The position numbers were made by a program, and so were the translations under genes. A model generated the notes under the pieces. That model had not been told where the DNA came from. It saw nothing but the letters and a program-made list of their open reading frames with translations, and made no database searches. 64,000 nucleotides of DNA from contig DAORJK010000006.1 of assembly GCA_035438985.1 (NCBI GenBank), positions 62,001-126,000 on the forward strand, given 5' to 3'. Shown here piece by piece: positions 26,301 to 34,400 of the stretch (within the stretch, counting starts at the first letter, position 1; every line of letters begins with the position of its first letter). Origin of the DNA: UBA4408 sp002389785. GTDB taxonomy: Bacteria > Bacteroidota > Bacteroidia > UBA4408.

Positions 26301-26762
26301 AAAATAGTTGAAGCTCGCGCTCAAAAACAAATTACTGCAAAAATTCCGGAGTTTAATTCCACTTCCGAAAACCAATTTAATATGGATTCTTTACCTTCAA
26401 TTGAACTGGAAAATATTTATTTCGACTTTGATAAATTCACCATCCGACCTGATGCGAAAGAAGCTTTGTTGAGAAATATTACCAAACTGGGTATTGATAC
26501 TTTATTGGCAATTAAAGTTAGTGCCAATACCGATTCTCGTGGTTCACAAACCTATAATTTTAAATTATCCGCTAAACGGGCTATTTCTGCTATCAACTTT
26601 TTGGCAGCACACAACATTGCAAGGGAGCGAATTATTGCTGTAGTTTCATTGGGTGAAACCAATTTGGTTAATAACTGCGGCGATAGGGTTAAATGTAACG
26701 AGAGGCAGCATCAATTAAATCGAAGAGATGAATTTAAAGTAGTTGGCCGGGTTAAAAAATAA
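23388..26762 (+). CDS. TPR-PD40-PKD-OmpA envelope protein (PorE-like architecture)
   Basis: The 1124-residue exported protein has a signal peptide (1-22) and N-terminal TPR-like helices (about 30-160). PD40/WD40-like propeller repeats follow (about 170-450, with YFTARRKSN, YFSSNASEGYGGMDIY, YFSSKGHNSMGGFDVF and YFSSSRQKGFGDYDIY). Five PKD-like repeats come next, each with a W-x-F/I-G-D-type core (the first reads W-E-F-D-N-G). A C-terminal OmpA domain (about 1005-1124) has IYFDFDKFTIRP and NTDSRGSQTYN. TPR-PD40-OmpA proteins such as PorE link the type IX secretion apparatus to peptidoglycan. A similar scaffold role is likely but not shown. Its N-terminal half resembles that of the 2261-residue protein at 52096-58881. 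Confidence 0.88.
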   Translation: MKYLLRSVLLLILCLNGINGYASGKVSSNDSLKYIQYSNSRLLSQARKAAANDVYDEAKTMYLILLQRDSLNPLYNYECGLNFFLNLFEQPLSLPYFERTIQYSGKDTITKAFYYLGQAFQLNNRYDEATKAYLNYKRFISKNKAELADLEKKIQQCQQGKGYLATFNNIVNIDNVGNNVNTDEAEYVPVVKGDESVMYFTARRKSNVGGELDQESNRFFEDMFISKGENGVFHVGERFSLGDTLTKKLRNTGAHESVVSLSYDEKLLITYKNNSLWYSEWIGNSWSKPIRFGKNINRGEYQNHGSLSAGNDSLYFSSNASEGYGGMDIYLSVKNADGKWGKAQNLGATINTAEDEDSPSIGFDNHTLYFSSKGHNSMGGFDVFKSEFKDGQWSPPLNLGMPVNSSGDDIYFKYDKNKKQAYFSSSRQKGFGDYDIYRLIDYNSPRFDDCQYLNALPAFPISMSAASMAAPKMANLDYRWEFDNGKQASGENVELNFTEPGEHRVKLYVLDPIASTLVYEKDTIIKLLNFNTPYFTSPDTVSIDSVIQVNGTPKNIEDSKVLKYNWSFGDSTAIIDSSTASHNYATPGNYEVKLSMVARNDSTDKIVQKCVTKNITVLNKEDYMNYYLKSVVRANKRKGFNSDMLGLTHLEFLAPDTSTLTLENLFDASPVFIPNSKILSYNWNFGDTLKRIKTTQIKHVFDSVKIYEVKLNVVYQNDSTKGIYEQSIKKNVVVVSPDNYEKIQARKDSLSRKSFETSVLEKSTVDFIAPDTTTLNLKNIFNSQPVKIADSKILEYKWTIGDSVQKVKTTRISHAFDTLGSIPVKLDITYQNNKSKGIYETSITKNITVIDTQAFKNVLLERFEKLAEASKNMQPQKPELEIIAPDTTTLNLLTEFKSVSPNKLAEEPVKSTWNFGDSTRVLSGAKTNYSFKDTGSFPIVLDAVFQNAVTGKFEKSTLQKSIEVLDTAAYKKIVEARAQKQITAKIPEFNSTSENQFNMDSLPSIELENIYFDFDKFTIRPDAKEALLRNITKLGIDTLLAIKVSANTDSRGSQTYNFKLSAKRAISAINFLAAHNIARERIIAVVSLGETNLVNNCGDRVKCNERQHQLNRRDEFKVVGRVKK

Positions 26763-26841
26763 AAGCCGGTACTTATTTCTAGCTTTTTATTCGTTAAATT
26801 TACAAAAGCATTGCTCAAATCACTACTAATTTAGTAAAGCT

Positions 26842-27216
26842 ATGGAGAACTTAATAATTGAATCAACCGACGAATTTCCAAGTGTGTGTTTTGATAAAAC
26901 TAACGGAAAGCTGGAAATTTCAGGGATTTCTATTCCTCATAATTCTTCCGACTTTTATACACCTTTGGTTGAATGGCTTTTGAAATATGTGAAACATCCC
27001 GCCAAGGAAACACGACTCGAATGTAAACTTGATTATTTTAATACCTCTTCACACAAATACCTCACAGAGATTTTTAAAATTTTAGATGAATTAAGCAAAA
27101 GCGGAGCTAAGGTTACCATAGCGTGGTACTACAATGTGGAAGATGAAGACATGAAATTAATTGGTCAGGAATTGAGTCATTTTTTAAGCTTGCCTTTTGA
27201 ATTTATTGAATTTTAA
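26842..27216 (+). CDS. SiaC-family regulatory phosphoprotein (DUF1987), copy 1
   Basis: The 124-residue protein matches the DUF1987/SiaC family, small STAS-like proteins that switch partners according to phosphorylation. The conserved DYFNTSSHKYLTEI segment places a Thr at residue 68, the same number and context as the Thr68 known to be phosphorylated in Pseudomonas SiaC. The WYYNVEDEDM segment near 100 is also family-typical. It is separated by 3 bp from the hybrid histidine kinase and is probably the first gene of a four-gene operon. Confidence 0.88.
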   Translation: MENLIIESTDEFPSVCFDKTNGKLEISGISIPHNSSDFYTPLVEWLLKYVKHPAKETRLECKLDYFNTSSHKYLTEIFKILDELSKSGAKVTIAWYYNVEDEDMKLIGQELSHFLSLPFEFIEF

Positions 27217-27219
27217 ATC

Positions 27220-29601
27220 ATGAACTATCCTAAATTATTGATAATTAATTTCAATAAGTCAGATAGAGCTTCAATGTTAAAATCATTTGAAGCAAGCGGT
27301 TTTATTCATGTTGCTCAAATGGCCGCTGACGCTACCGATGCGGTTGAATTGTTAAAAAGAAGAAAGTATGATTGCTTGCTTTTTTATACCGGCAATAGCA
27401 ACGAAAAAGTAACAGATTTTATTAAACTTCTTGTAAGTAAAAAAAAACAATTTCCTTTGTTAGTTGTAAGCTCATCAAAAAGCAAACTATCAACCGAGAA
27501 GTTGGGTTATACTGCTCCCCTACTCATTTGTTCTCCGCAAAAAATTAAATTACCCGGATTTTCAAAATCAATCAATGAACTCATTGCTTCTGCAACGAAA
27601 AGTGAGTTAAGTGCAAAAGAAATTGCCAAATTAAATGAAAACCGTTACAAGGTTTTGTTTGAAAATACACAGGGATTTATTTGCACCCATCGTATGAACG
27701 GTGAAATACTTTCGATAAATCGTGCGGCAGCCAAAATACTGGGGTTTAAAGCAAGCGATTTAATTGGTAGAAATTTGCGTGAGTTTTTGGTGGAGGAAAA
27801 AAAAGACATGTTTGTTGATTATTTGCAGGAACTGAAAGAAAAGCAAAAATCAACCGGCATCATGCAGTTTATTAGTAAAGATAATGAACGACGTTACCTG
27901 GTTTATCGCAATGTGGTGCATCAGGAAGGTTCTACTGAGCCTTACGTAATTGCGAGTTCTCAGGATATTACCGATATATTTTTGATAGAAAAACAACTCG
28001 AATCTGCCAATCGAATTTCGGAGCTCAACATTAACCGCTTACACAAAACTTTGCTGGAGCTAGACAAAGCAAAAAAAATAGCAGAAGAATCGGTACGCAT
28101 CAAGCAAGAATTTTTGGCCAACATGAGCCATGAAATACGCACTCCAATGAATGCCATCATTGGATTTACTTCACTGCTCGAAAAATCAAATCTAAACAGT
28201 GAACAAAGCGATTATCTTTCAGCAATAAAAACATCGGGCGAAAACTTATTGGTAATTATCAACGATATACTCGATTTTTCGAAAATCGATGCCGGTAAGA
28301 TGAGCATTGAGCATTCTCAATTCGACATGGATACTACGATTAGCAGTATCCTAAATCAGTTTGTTCCAAAAATTCAGGAAAAAAATCTGGTGCTTACCAC
28401 CTCGTTAAATTTTAAACGCAACTTGCACGTTATTGGCGATCAGGTGCGGCTGCATCAAGTGCTGAGTAACCTTATCAGCAATGCAATTAAATTTACTTCC
28501 AAAGGAGGCATTACCATTTCGGTGAATATTAAAAACGAAACACCTAAATATCACGTTTTTGAATTTATTGTTTCGGATACCGGTATAGGTATACCCAAAG
28601 ATAAATTGGAAACCATATTCGAAAGTTTTACTCAAGCTAGTCCTGAAACTACTCGTAAATATGGGGGTACCGGACTAGGGCTTGCCATTGTAAAAAAATT
28701 GCTCGAGTTGCAAAATGGTAGCATCAGTTTGAAAAGTCATATTAAGGTTGGTACCACATTTACCTTTACGATTCCTTATCAGAAAACACATAGTAGTGAA
28801 CTTAAAAACATTAAGCAAACTCAAGTATTTACGGAACGTTTGGATGGCAAAACAGTTTTGTTGGCCGAAGATAATTTATTGAATCAAAAACTGGTGGTTA
28901 AATTACTTGAAGATTCCAATTGCAAAGTTGAAATTGCCGAAAACGGATATGAGGCCATTGAAAAAGTAAAGCAACAACGCTTCGATTTAATTTTAATGGA
29001 TATTCAAATGCCCGAAATGGATGGTTTGCAAGCCACTCGCATTATTCGACAAGATTTAAAAATACATACCCCCATTATTGCGCTTACTGCTCACACGTTT
29101 AAAGACGAGGAAAATAAATGTTTTGAGGCCGGTATGAATGGATTTCTTACAAAACCATTTACTGCGGCTAGTTTGCATAAAATTATTAGCGACAACAGCG
29201 AACCCGAAAAAAAGGAAACCAGCGGTACTCCTAAAATAATTAACCTTTCATTTTTGCATAATTTGGCAGATGGCAACATGGACTTTGTAAAAAAAATGCT
29301 GGAAATTTATCTGAAACAAACTCCCGAAAACCTGCAAATATTGCAGCATAGTTTGTATATGATGGATTACAATTCTTTAAGTGCAATCGCCCATAAAATG
29401 CGCTCTTCAGTTCCCTATGTCGGATTAAACGAAGCTGAAAAGATGCTGGAGAAAATTGAGTACGACTGCAAACAAAAAATAAACCTGGATAAATTTGCTG
29501 AACAAGTAAAACGCATAGTTGAAATGTGTGAATTGAGTTTAATACAGGTAAAAGAAGAAGTATATTTGTTGAATCAACTAGCCGAAAAACAGAATCCTTA
29601 A
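27220..29601 (+). CDS. Hybrid histidine kinase (degenerate REC-PAS-HisKA-HATPase-REC-Hpt)
   Basis: The 793-residue soluble kinase has no membrane segments. Residues 1-125 look like a receiver fold lacking the phospho-acceptor: the position expected for Asp is Tyr56, and the acidic pair is N-F. A PAS domain spans about 140-260, followed by a coiled linker. HisKA has His304 in FLANMSHEIRTPMN, and HATPase_c has N421 and DTGIGIP/GGTGLGLAI. A complete receiver has Asp594 (ILMDIQMPEMDG), and a C-terminal Hpt domain has His725 (AIAHKM). This forms a full phosphorelay in one chain. It is flanked by SiaC and SiaB genes, which suggests that it controls or reads that switch. Confidence 0.95.
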   Translation: MNYPKLLIINFNKSDRASMLKSFEASGFIHVAQMAADATDAVELLKRRKYDCLLFYTGNSNEKVTDFIKLLVSKKKQFPLLVVSSSKSKLSTEKLGYTAPLLICSPQKIKLPGFSKSINELIASATKSELSAKEIAKLNENRYKVLFENTQGFICTHRMNGEILSINRAAAKILGFKASDLIGRNLREFLVEEKKDMFVDYLQELKEKQKSTGIMQFISKDNERRYLVYRNVVHQEGSTEPYVIASSQDITDIFLIEKQLESANRISELNINRLHKTLLELDKAKKIAEESVRIKQEFLANMSHEIRTPMNAIIGFTSLLEKSNLNSEQSDYLSAIKTSGENLLVIINDILDFSKIDAGKMSIEHSQFDMDTTISSILNQFVPKIQEKNLVLTTSLNFKRNLHVIGDQVRLHQVLSNLISNAIKFTSKGGITISVNIKNETPKYHVFEFIVSDTGIGIPKDKLETIFESFTQASPETTRKYGGTGLGLAIVKKLLELQNGSISLKSHIKVGTTFTFTIPYQKTHSSELKNIKQTQVFTERLDGKTVLLAEDNLLNQKLVVKLLEDSNCKVEIAENGYEAIEKVKQQRFDLILMDIQMPEMDGLQATRIIRQDLKIHTPIIALTAHTFKDEENKCFEAGMNGFLTKPFTAASLHKIISDNSEPEKKETSGTPKIINLSFLHNLADGNMDFVKKMLEIYLKQTPENLQILQHSLYMMDYNSLSAIAHKMRSSVPYVGLNEAEKMLEKIEYDCKQKINLDKFAEQVKRIVEMCELSLIQVKEEVYLLNQLAEKQNP

Positions 29602-29614
29602 ATCGTAACTAAAG

Positions 29615-30151
29615 TTGGACGCATCAAAATTTACCTTAACTGATTATTTAAAATGGAAGGAGATTGTATTGGGCTATCGGGGCGCAATTACCCAAGAGCT
29701 CATTATTATTTTTTTAAACCTGGCCGAGACTAAAATTTATCCGCGTTTTCAATCCCAAGCTTTTAAGCGAAAAATATTTTCGGTATTTATTGAAACACTT
29801 CAAAACATTCACAAATACGCAACACCCGATGAAACGGGTTTTAATAATGCCTATTTTTTAGTGCGCGAAATTCCTGATGGATTGCAAATTTCAACCGGCA
29901 ATATTGTAGACACCGCCTCAATGAACAGCCTTAAGTTGAAACTGGATACCATTGTTACTAAAAGCGAAGTTGAATTAAAAGCCTGGTGCAAGAAAAAACT
30001 CTTTGAAGAACGCAACAGTCAATTTGATTCAGTTGGAATTGGTTTGCTCGAACTTGCCATAAAATCGAACAATAAACTCGTGTATAAATTTAGGCCTGTT
30101 GCTGATGATTCGTTTTTATTTACCCTCGAAATTGATTTAACTAACAATTAA
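29615..30151 (+). CDS. SiaB-family protein kinase (DUF6272)
   Basis: The 178-residue protein resembles the SiaB kinase family, a GHKL-like fold that phosphorylates SiaC. Supporting segments are YRGAITQELIIIFLNLAE, the FIETLQNIHKYA helix where the nucleotide-binding Asn and His are expected, and the SVGIGLLELAIKSNNKL motif. The start is TTG; an in-frame TAA at 29606-29608 rules out a start further upstream, and the next Met lies far inside the domain. It is 13 bp after the hybrid kinase gene and 12 bp before a second SiaC gene. Confidence 0.85.
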   Translation: MDASKFTLTDYLKWKEIVLGYRGAITQELIIIFLNLAETKIYPRFQSQAFKRKIFSVFIETLQNIHKYATPDETGFNNAYFLVREIPDGLQISTGNIVDTASMNSLKLKLDTIVTKSEVELKAWCKKKLFEERNSQFDSVGIGLLELAIKSNNKLVYKFRPVADDSFLFTLEIDLTNN

Positions 30152-30163
30152 GCATATTAGCAC

Positions 30164-30538
30164 ATGAACCCATTACAAATAGCTGCCAGCGAAGAAACTC
30201 CCGAAGTTATTCTGGATGCCAAGAAAAATATTTTTAAGCTTACCGGACGCTCCTTTGTACAAAATTCGGTAGTTTTTTATGACCCCATTTTAAAATGGTT
30301 TTCTGATTATTTTCAGGCACCTAACAGCAGTACTAAAATTGAACTGAAATTTGACTACATCAATTCATCTTCGCAAAAGCGACTGATAGAAATTATTTTA
30401 AAAATACAACAACTCACAAAAGATTTAACTTCGGTAAACGTTGTTTGGTATTATAAATCGGATGATGAAGACATGCTCGAAAAGGGACAAGAATTTGGCG
30501 AGTACTTTAAACTTCCTTTTAAGTTTATTCCCTATTAA
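30164..30538 (+). CDS. SiaC-family regulatory phosphoprotein (DUF1987), copy 2
   Basis: This is a 124-residue paralogue of the protein at 26842 with the same length and matching landmarks (DYINSSSQKRLIEI; WYYKSDDEDM). The residue aligned with the SiaC phosphosite is Ser68 rather than Thr68, still phosphorylatable. The two copies are clearly diverged, which suggests separate partners or an antagonistic pair rather than a recent duplicate. Its stop codon abuts the end of the convergent prfB gene with no spacer. Confidence 0.87.
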   Translation: MNPLQIAASEETPEVILDAKKNIFKLTGRSFVQNSVVFYDPILKWFSDYFQAPNSSTKIELKFDYINSSSQKRLIEIILKIQQLTKDLTSVNVVWYYKSDDEDMLEKGQEFGEYFKLPFKFIPY

Positions 30539-31628
30539 TTAACCGGCACCATATTCCATTAAGTAGGCTTTTATAAACTCATCCAATTCACCATCCATTA
30601 CCGCTTGCACATTGCTTGTCTCTTTATCGGTACGTAAATCTTTTACCAATTTATAGGGATGAAATACATAATTGCGAATTTGTGAACCCCATTCTATTTT
30701 CTTCTTACCACTCTCAATAATCGCAGTACTTTCGCGGCGTTTACGCATCTCAATTTCATACAATTGCGACTTTAATAATTGCATGGCTTTTTCTTTGTTT
30801 TGCAATTGCGAACGCGATTCCTGGTTTTTAATAATAATACCACTGGGCTTATGGTGCAAACGAACTGCGGTTTCTACCTTGTTTACATTTTGCCCTCCTG
30901 CCCCACCGCTTCTAAAAGTATCCCATTCAATGTCGGCAGGATTAATATCAATTTCAATTGTATCGTCAATTAAGGGATATGCATACACGCTTGCAAAGGA
31001 TGTGTGCCGCTTGGCATTTGCATCAAAAGGGGAAATGCGTACCAATCGATGTACACCGCTTTCTCCTTTTAAATAACCGTAGGCAAAATCTCCTTCAATT
31101 TGCAAGGTAACCGATTTAATTCCTGCTCCATCTCCGGGTTGCAAATCCTCTTCAGTAACTTTGCAATTGTGTTTCTGCGCCCACATAATGTACATGCGCA
31201 TAAGCATTTCGGCCCAATCCTGACTTTCGGTTCCGCCCGCACCCGAATTAATAGTAAGAATCGCACTTAAGCTATCTTCCTTACCACTCAGCATGTTTTT
31301 AAATTCCAAATTTTCAAGCAAAACAAGGGTAGCAGCAAATTGCTCATCCACCTCACTTTCGGTTGCCTCGCCTTCTTTAAAAAATTCGTAAATGGTTGTT
31401 AAGTCATCGCTACTTCGCTCTAATTCAGTAAAAGCTGAAGTCCACTGTTTTAGCTGCTGAATACTTTTTAAAGTCTCCTCGGCTTTTTTAGGATCGTCCC
31501 AAAAATTAGGGGCTAGTGTTTTCTCTTCAATTTCGGCAATGTCTTTACGTTTTTTATCCACGTCAAAGATGCCTCCTCAGTTCCTCTCTTCGGGAGCTCA
31601 CGTCTCTTAATTGGTCGCTTGTTATCAT
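30539..31628 (-). CDS. prfB: Peptide chain release factor 2, with programmed +1 frameshift
   Basis: RF2 terminates translation at UGA and UAA. The main frame (340 residues, to 31561) has the GGQ motif (GGAGGQNVNK), the SPF tripeptide for stop-codon reading (RISPFDA), and the N-terminal helical domain. The true start is the ATG at 31628-31626. It opens a 21-codon frame (MITSDQLRDV...ELRRHL) ending in an in-frame TGA at 31565-31563. The site reads AGGAGG, three bases, CTT, TGA, C, which is the classic autoregulatory slippage signal. A +1 shift joins it to the main frame, for about 362 residues in total. Confidence 0.97.
31562..31577 (-). promoter_or_regulatory. prfB programmed frameshift site (SD-like element plus CTT-TGA-C)
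   Basis: On the minus strand AGGAGG (31577-31572) is followed by a 3-nt spacer and CTTTGAC (31568-31562). The arrangement matches the E. coli prfB element in spacing and slippery codon. Low RF2 would favour the shift past the UGA, so RF2 limits its own synthesis. Confidence 0.95.
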
Positions 31629-31632
31629 GCTG

Positions 31633-31640
31633 CGAAAATA
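31633..31640 (-). promoter_or_regulatory. Possible -7 box (TATTTTCG) for prfB
   Basis: On the minus strand TATTTTCG resembles TAnnTTTG with one change. It ends only 4 nt before the prfB ATG, so a transcript from it would have almost no leader. No TTG -33 element was seen. Confidence 0.25.
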
Positions 31641-31839
31641 GTATAAAAATTACAGATGCGAACTCGTGTTTAATAGCAAAGTAAAGACGAAACAACGGGT
31701 AATGATTAGTAAATCAATTACCCTTAACTATTTACACTGAAAGATGCTTACTTTTACCAGCTGAAATTGAACCTAAAAAAATTAGTTCCAAGGCAACGAA
31801 TCTATTAACAGTTGTGTCTTTATTTTAAAACTAATTGGT

Positions 31840-33798
31840 ATGAAAATTTTTTCCACCTTATTTTTTAGTTTATGTATTGCCTCGCTTGCGTATTCGCAAA
31901 GTCCAACCTACTTAAAATCACTGCATAGTATTGAGCAAAGTAATCGAACAAGAATTATAGCTGCCAACGACAATGGTTGTTATCTTTTTTTACTGGATAG
32001 TTTAACCGTTTATAAATTCAATAGCTGTGGCGAATTCAGCTGGGGAATACACTATTCATTTCCGGGAATAACTACGAGGGGTTCTGATTTTATAGCAACA
32101 AGAGAAGGTGGATTTGCTTTCTTATTTTATGATTATCCAACTTCAAATTACCACGGATACATTGTGAATGCTGATGCCCAAGGAAATATAAATTGGTGCA
32201 ATTCCTTTTTGGATGCTTCCTATAGCGAAGTGCCTTACTCGCTCATACAAGACAAATCAGGCAATTTTTATTTGTATGGGAATGCAACACTTACAGCAAA
32301 TTTAGATGTATTTAACTCACTTACTAAAATTTCAAACAGCGGAACTGTTTTGTGGAATAAGCTGTACAACCACGGTGGAATTTGGGGAGGAGCTATACTA
32401 ACTTCCGACAATGGATTTTTATTACGCACCGGAAACAAATTTATTAAAACGGATGCCAATGGAAATGAGCAATGGACCTCGGTGGTGTTCTCAGGATTGT
32501 ATCATTACAACAAAGCTGTAGAAGTAGCTGACGGATATATTTTTAACGGATACAATAACAATGCTGGCGGAGGAGATACTATTTGCTTTTTAAAACTTGG
32601 GAAAAACGGTCAGTTGCTTTGGGGAGGAAAAAGAAATGTTCCATTCGTAGGCGAACCGCTCAACCTGTATCCTAAGTACAATGGTAATTTTGTTTTTATG
32701 CATGGAAAAAGTTTGGGTGGGAATTATTATTATTGCTGGACCGAATTAGACAAAGAACTAAATCAAGTAAACAGCAGTGCAGTAAATGTCATTACCGCAA
32801 ACAATTCCTTTTATCCAAGTTCGATTTGTTTTTTGAAGGATAGCACTGCCTTTATTGGGGGAAAATTCAATTACAACGACCCTGCAATTATATCGCACAA
32901 TGCTATTTTAAAAACCTCTAAAAACCTGCATTTTAATTGCGACACTACTTTTACTTTTTCCTACAACCTACAAACGGTGTTAGGAGATACACTAACAACA
33001 ACTGTATCGTCTCGAAATTTTCAATCTACTCCAACTTTTGTTCTAGCTGAAAGCCTGGTTGATTCTTGTTTTAGCATTTGTTCAACCGAAGCACAAGCAA
33101 CAGTTGAAATAACAGGAGATACCACAGCATGTGAAGGAAGTAAAGTTGTATTGGCCGCAAGTGGTAACATGGCTTATGACCTGTACGAATGGTCGACCGG
33201 TGAAACAAATGCTCAAATTGAAGTACAACAAGCAGGAAAATATTGGCTTAAAGCAAGCAATAGCTGTCGTGGAATTAGTGCAAGCGATACAATTGAAATT
33301 AAGTTTTCACCCTTCCCTAAACCTGCATTCATAAGCGATAGCAGCATTTGTAGCCAACAAGCCATTATACTGGATGCAAGCGTAACGAGTGCAACTTATG
33401 AATGGCAAGATGGTAGCACCTCTCCTCTATTTTATGTTTACTCACCGGGAGTTTATTCGGTAAAAATAAATTACTTATCCTGCCAAAAAACTTTTGAAAG
33501 CAACATCGGTGATTGCGAAATTTTAGTAATACCCAATGTAATTACCCCCAATAACGATGCGCTTAATTCGAACTTAAGTCCAAAAGAAATTCGTGGAATT
33601 ATTGCAGCAACCATGCGCATTTACAATCGCTGGGGGCAGGAAATTTACACCACTAACGACATCGTTAACAAGCCGTGGAATGGAAAAACAGTGGGCAGAG
33701 ATTGCTCAGATGGTGTATATTACTGGACCTTGAACTACGCCAATTACCTACAACAGCAAAAAGAAATGCATGGTACTGTGCAGTTGTTTTTGGAATGA
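31840..33798 (+). CDS. Secreted T9SS cargo with gliding-motility-associated C-terminal (type B sorting) domain
   Basis: The 652-residue exported protein has a signal peptide (1-20, SLAYSQ). A region of about 390 residues of beta-rich, propeller-like repeats with alternating W and G follows, then two Ig-like stretches (VEITGDTTACEGSKVVL and SDSSICSQQAIILDAS). The CHU_C-type C-terminal domain (about 565-652) has VIPNVITPNNDALN, MRIYNRWGQEIY and SDGVYYWTLNY. That domain directs secretion through the type IX system and surface attachment. The ligand or activity is not recognisable. It stands alone between prfB (divergent) and recX (convergent). Confidence 0.88.
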   Translation: MKIFSTLFFSLCIASLAYSQSPTYLKSLHSIEQSNRTRIIAANDNGCYLFLLDSLTVYKFNSCGEFSWGIHYSFPGITTRGSDFIATREGGFAFLFYDYPTSNYHGYIVNADAQGNINWCNSFLDASYSEVPYSLIQDKSGNFYLYGNATLTANLDVFNSLTKISNSGTVLWNKLYNHGGIWGGAILTSDNGFLLRTGNKFIKTDANGNEQWTSVVFSGLYHYNKAVEVADGYIFNGYNNNAGGGDTICFLKLGKNGQLLWGGKRNVPFVGEPLNLYPKYNGNFVFMHGKSLGGNYYYCWTELDKELNQVNSSAVNVITANNSFYPSSICFLKDSTAFIGGKFNYNDPAIISHNAILKTSKNLHFNCDTTFTFSYNLQTVLGDTLTTTVSSRNFQSTPTFVLAESLVDSCFSICSTEAQATVEITGDTTACEGSKVVLAASGNMAYDLYEWSTGETNAQIEVQQAGKYWLKASNSCRGISASDTIEIKFSPFPKPAFISDSSICSQQAIILDASVTSATYEWQDGSTSPLFYVYSPGVYSVKINYLSCQKTFESNIGDCEILVIPNVITPNNDALNSNLSPKEIRGIIAATMRIYNRWGQEIYTTNDIVNKPWNGKTVGRDCSDGVYYWTLNYANYLQQQKEMHGTVQLFLE

Positions 33799-33905
33799 AG
33801 TTCAATAGATTAATCAACCAAGGCGCCTAACTACTAGTAAAAACAATCTGGAAAAAAAACTTTAATTAATTCCCTGAATTTTGTTCTATCAAGATATCAG
33901 CTTGT

Positions 33906-34400
33906 TTAATAATTTTCTTCTCCTCCTAACAATTCAGCAACCAATTCCCCTTCAAATCCCTTGCTCATAGCAAACTTTTGTAATTGTACTTTTTTCTTCA
34001 GTGGGTTGCTTTCGTGCAGTAACTTTGATTTTTGTACCAGAAGCTTTTTCAAGGTTGCTTGGTATTCGCTGTTGGGTATAGCTGCAAGCGCCTTTTTAAT
34101 ACAATAGGTTGATATACCTTTTTGCAACAAAGCTTGTTTAATTTTTATTTTGCCCCACTTTTTAATGCGAAACTTACCGCCTGCATAGTGTATTGCAAAT
34201 CGTTCCTCATTTAAAAAATTTTCGTCGAGTAACTTTACAAGTAAGGTTTCTGTGAGTTCTTTTTTTATTCCAAGTTGCTTGCATTTTAATCGTACTTCTA
34301 ACTGACTGCGTTCTTGATAAACACAATAGTTTCGCAATTTTAAAAATACTTGTTCGGCACTTGAATCCGTTTTTGATGGATTAGTTTGCTTTGCTTTCAT
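33906..34400 (-). CDS. recX: Regulatory protein RecX
   Basis: The 164-residue helical protein has the RecX three-helix repeats: RNYCVYQERSQLEVRLKCKQLGI, then LLDENFLNEERFAIHYAGGKFRIKKWGKIKIKQAL, and a third C-terminal repeat. RecX modulates RecA filaments. Here recA is not adjacent. It overlaps the upstream VanZ-like gene by 20 bp and is the last gene of the minus-strand block from maeB. Confidence 0.88.
   Translation of the reverse strand: MKAKQTNPSKTDSSAEQVFLKLRNYCVYQERSQLEVRLKCKQLGIKKELTETLLVKLLDENFLNEERFAIHYAGGKFRIKKWGKIKIKQALLQKGISTYCIKKALAAIPNSEYQATLKKLLVQKSKLLHESNPLKKKVQLQKFAMSKGFEGELVAELLGGEENY

Noticed and set aside
19191..26762. Complete T9SS porin/PorKLMN operon
   Set aside because: No PorK, L, M or N homologue is present; only PorE-like and SPOR-like proteins occur, so calling it a core T9SS operon would overstate the evidence.
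26763..26800. Hairpin after the OmpA-type gene
   Set aside because: The arms AATAAAAGC and GCTTTTTATT pair only with a bulge and a long loop, so a terminator is not supported.
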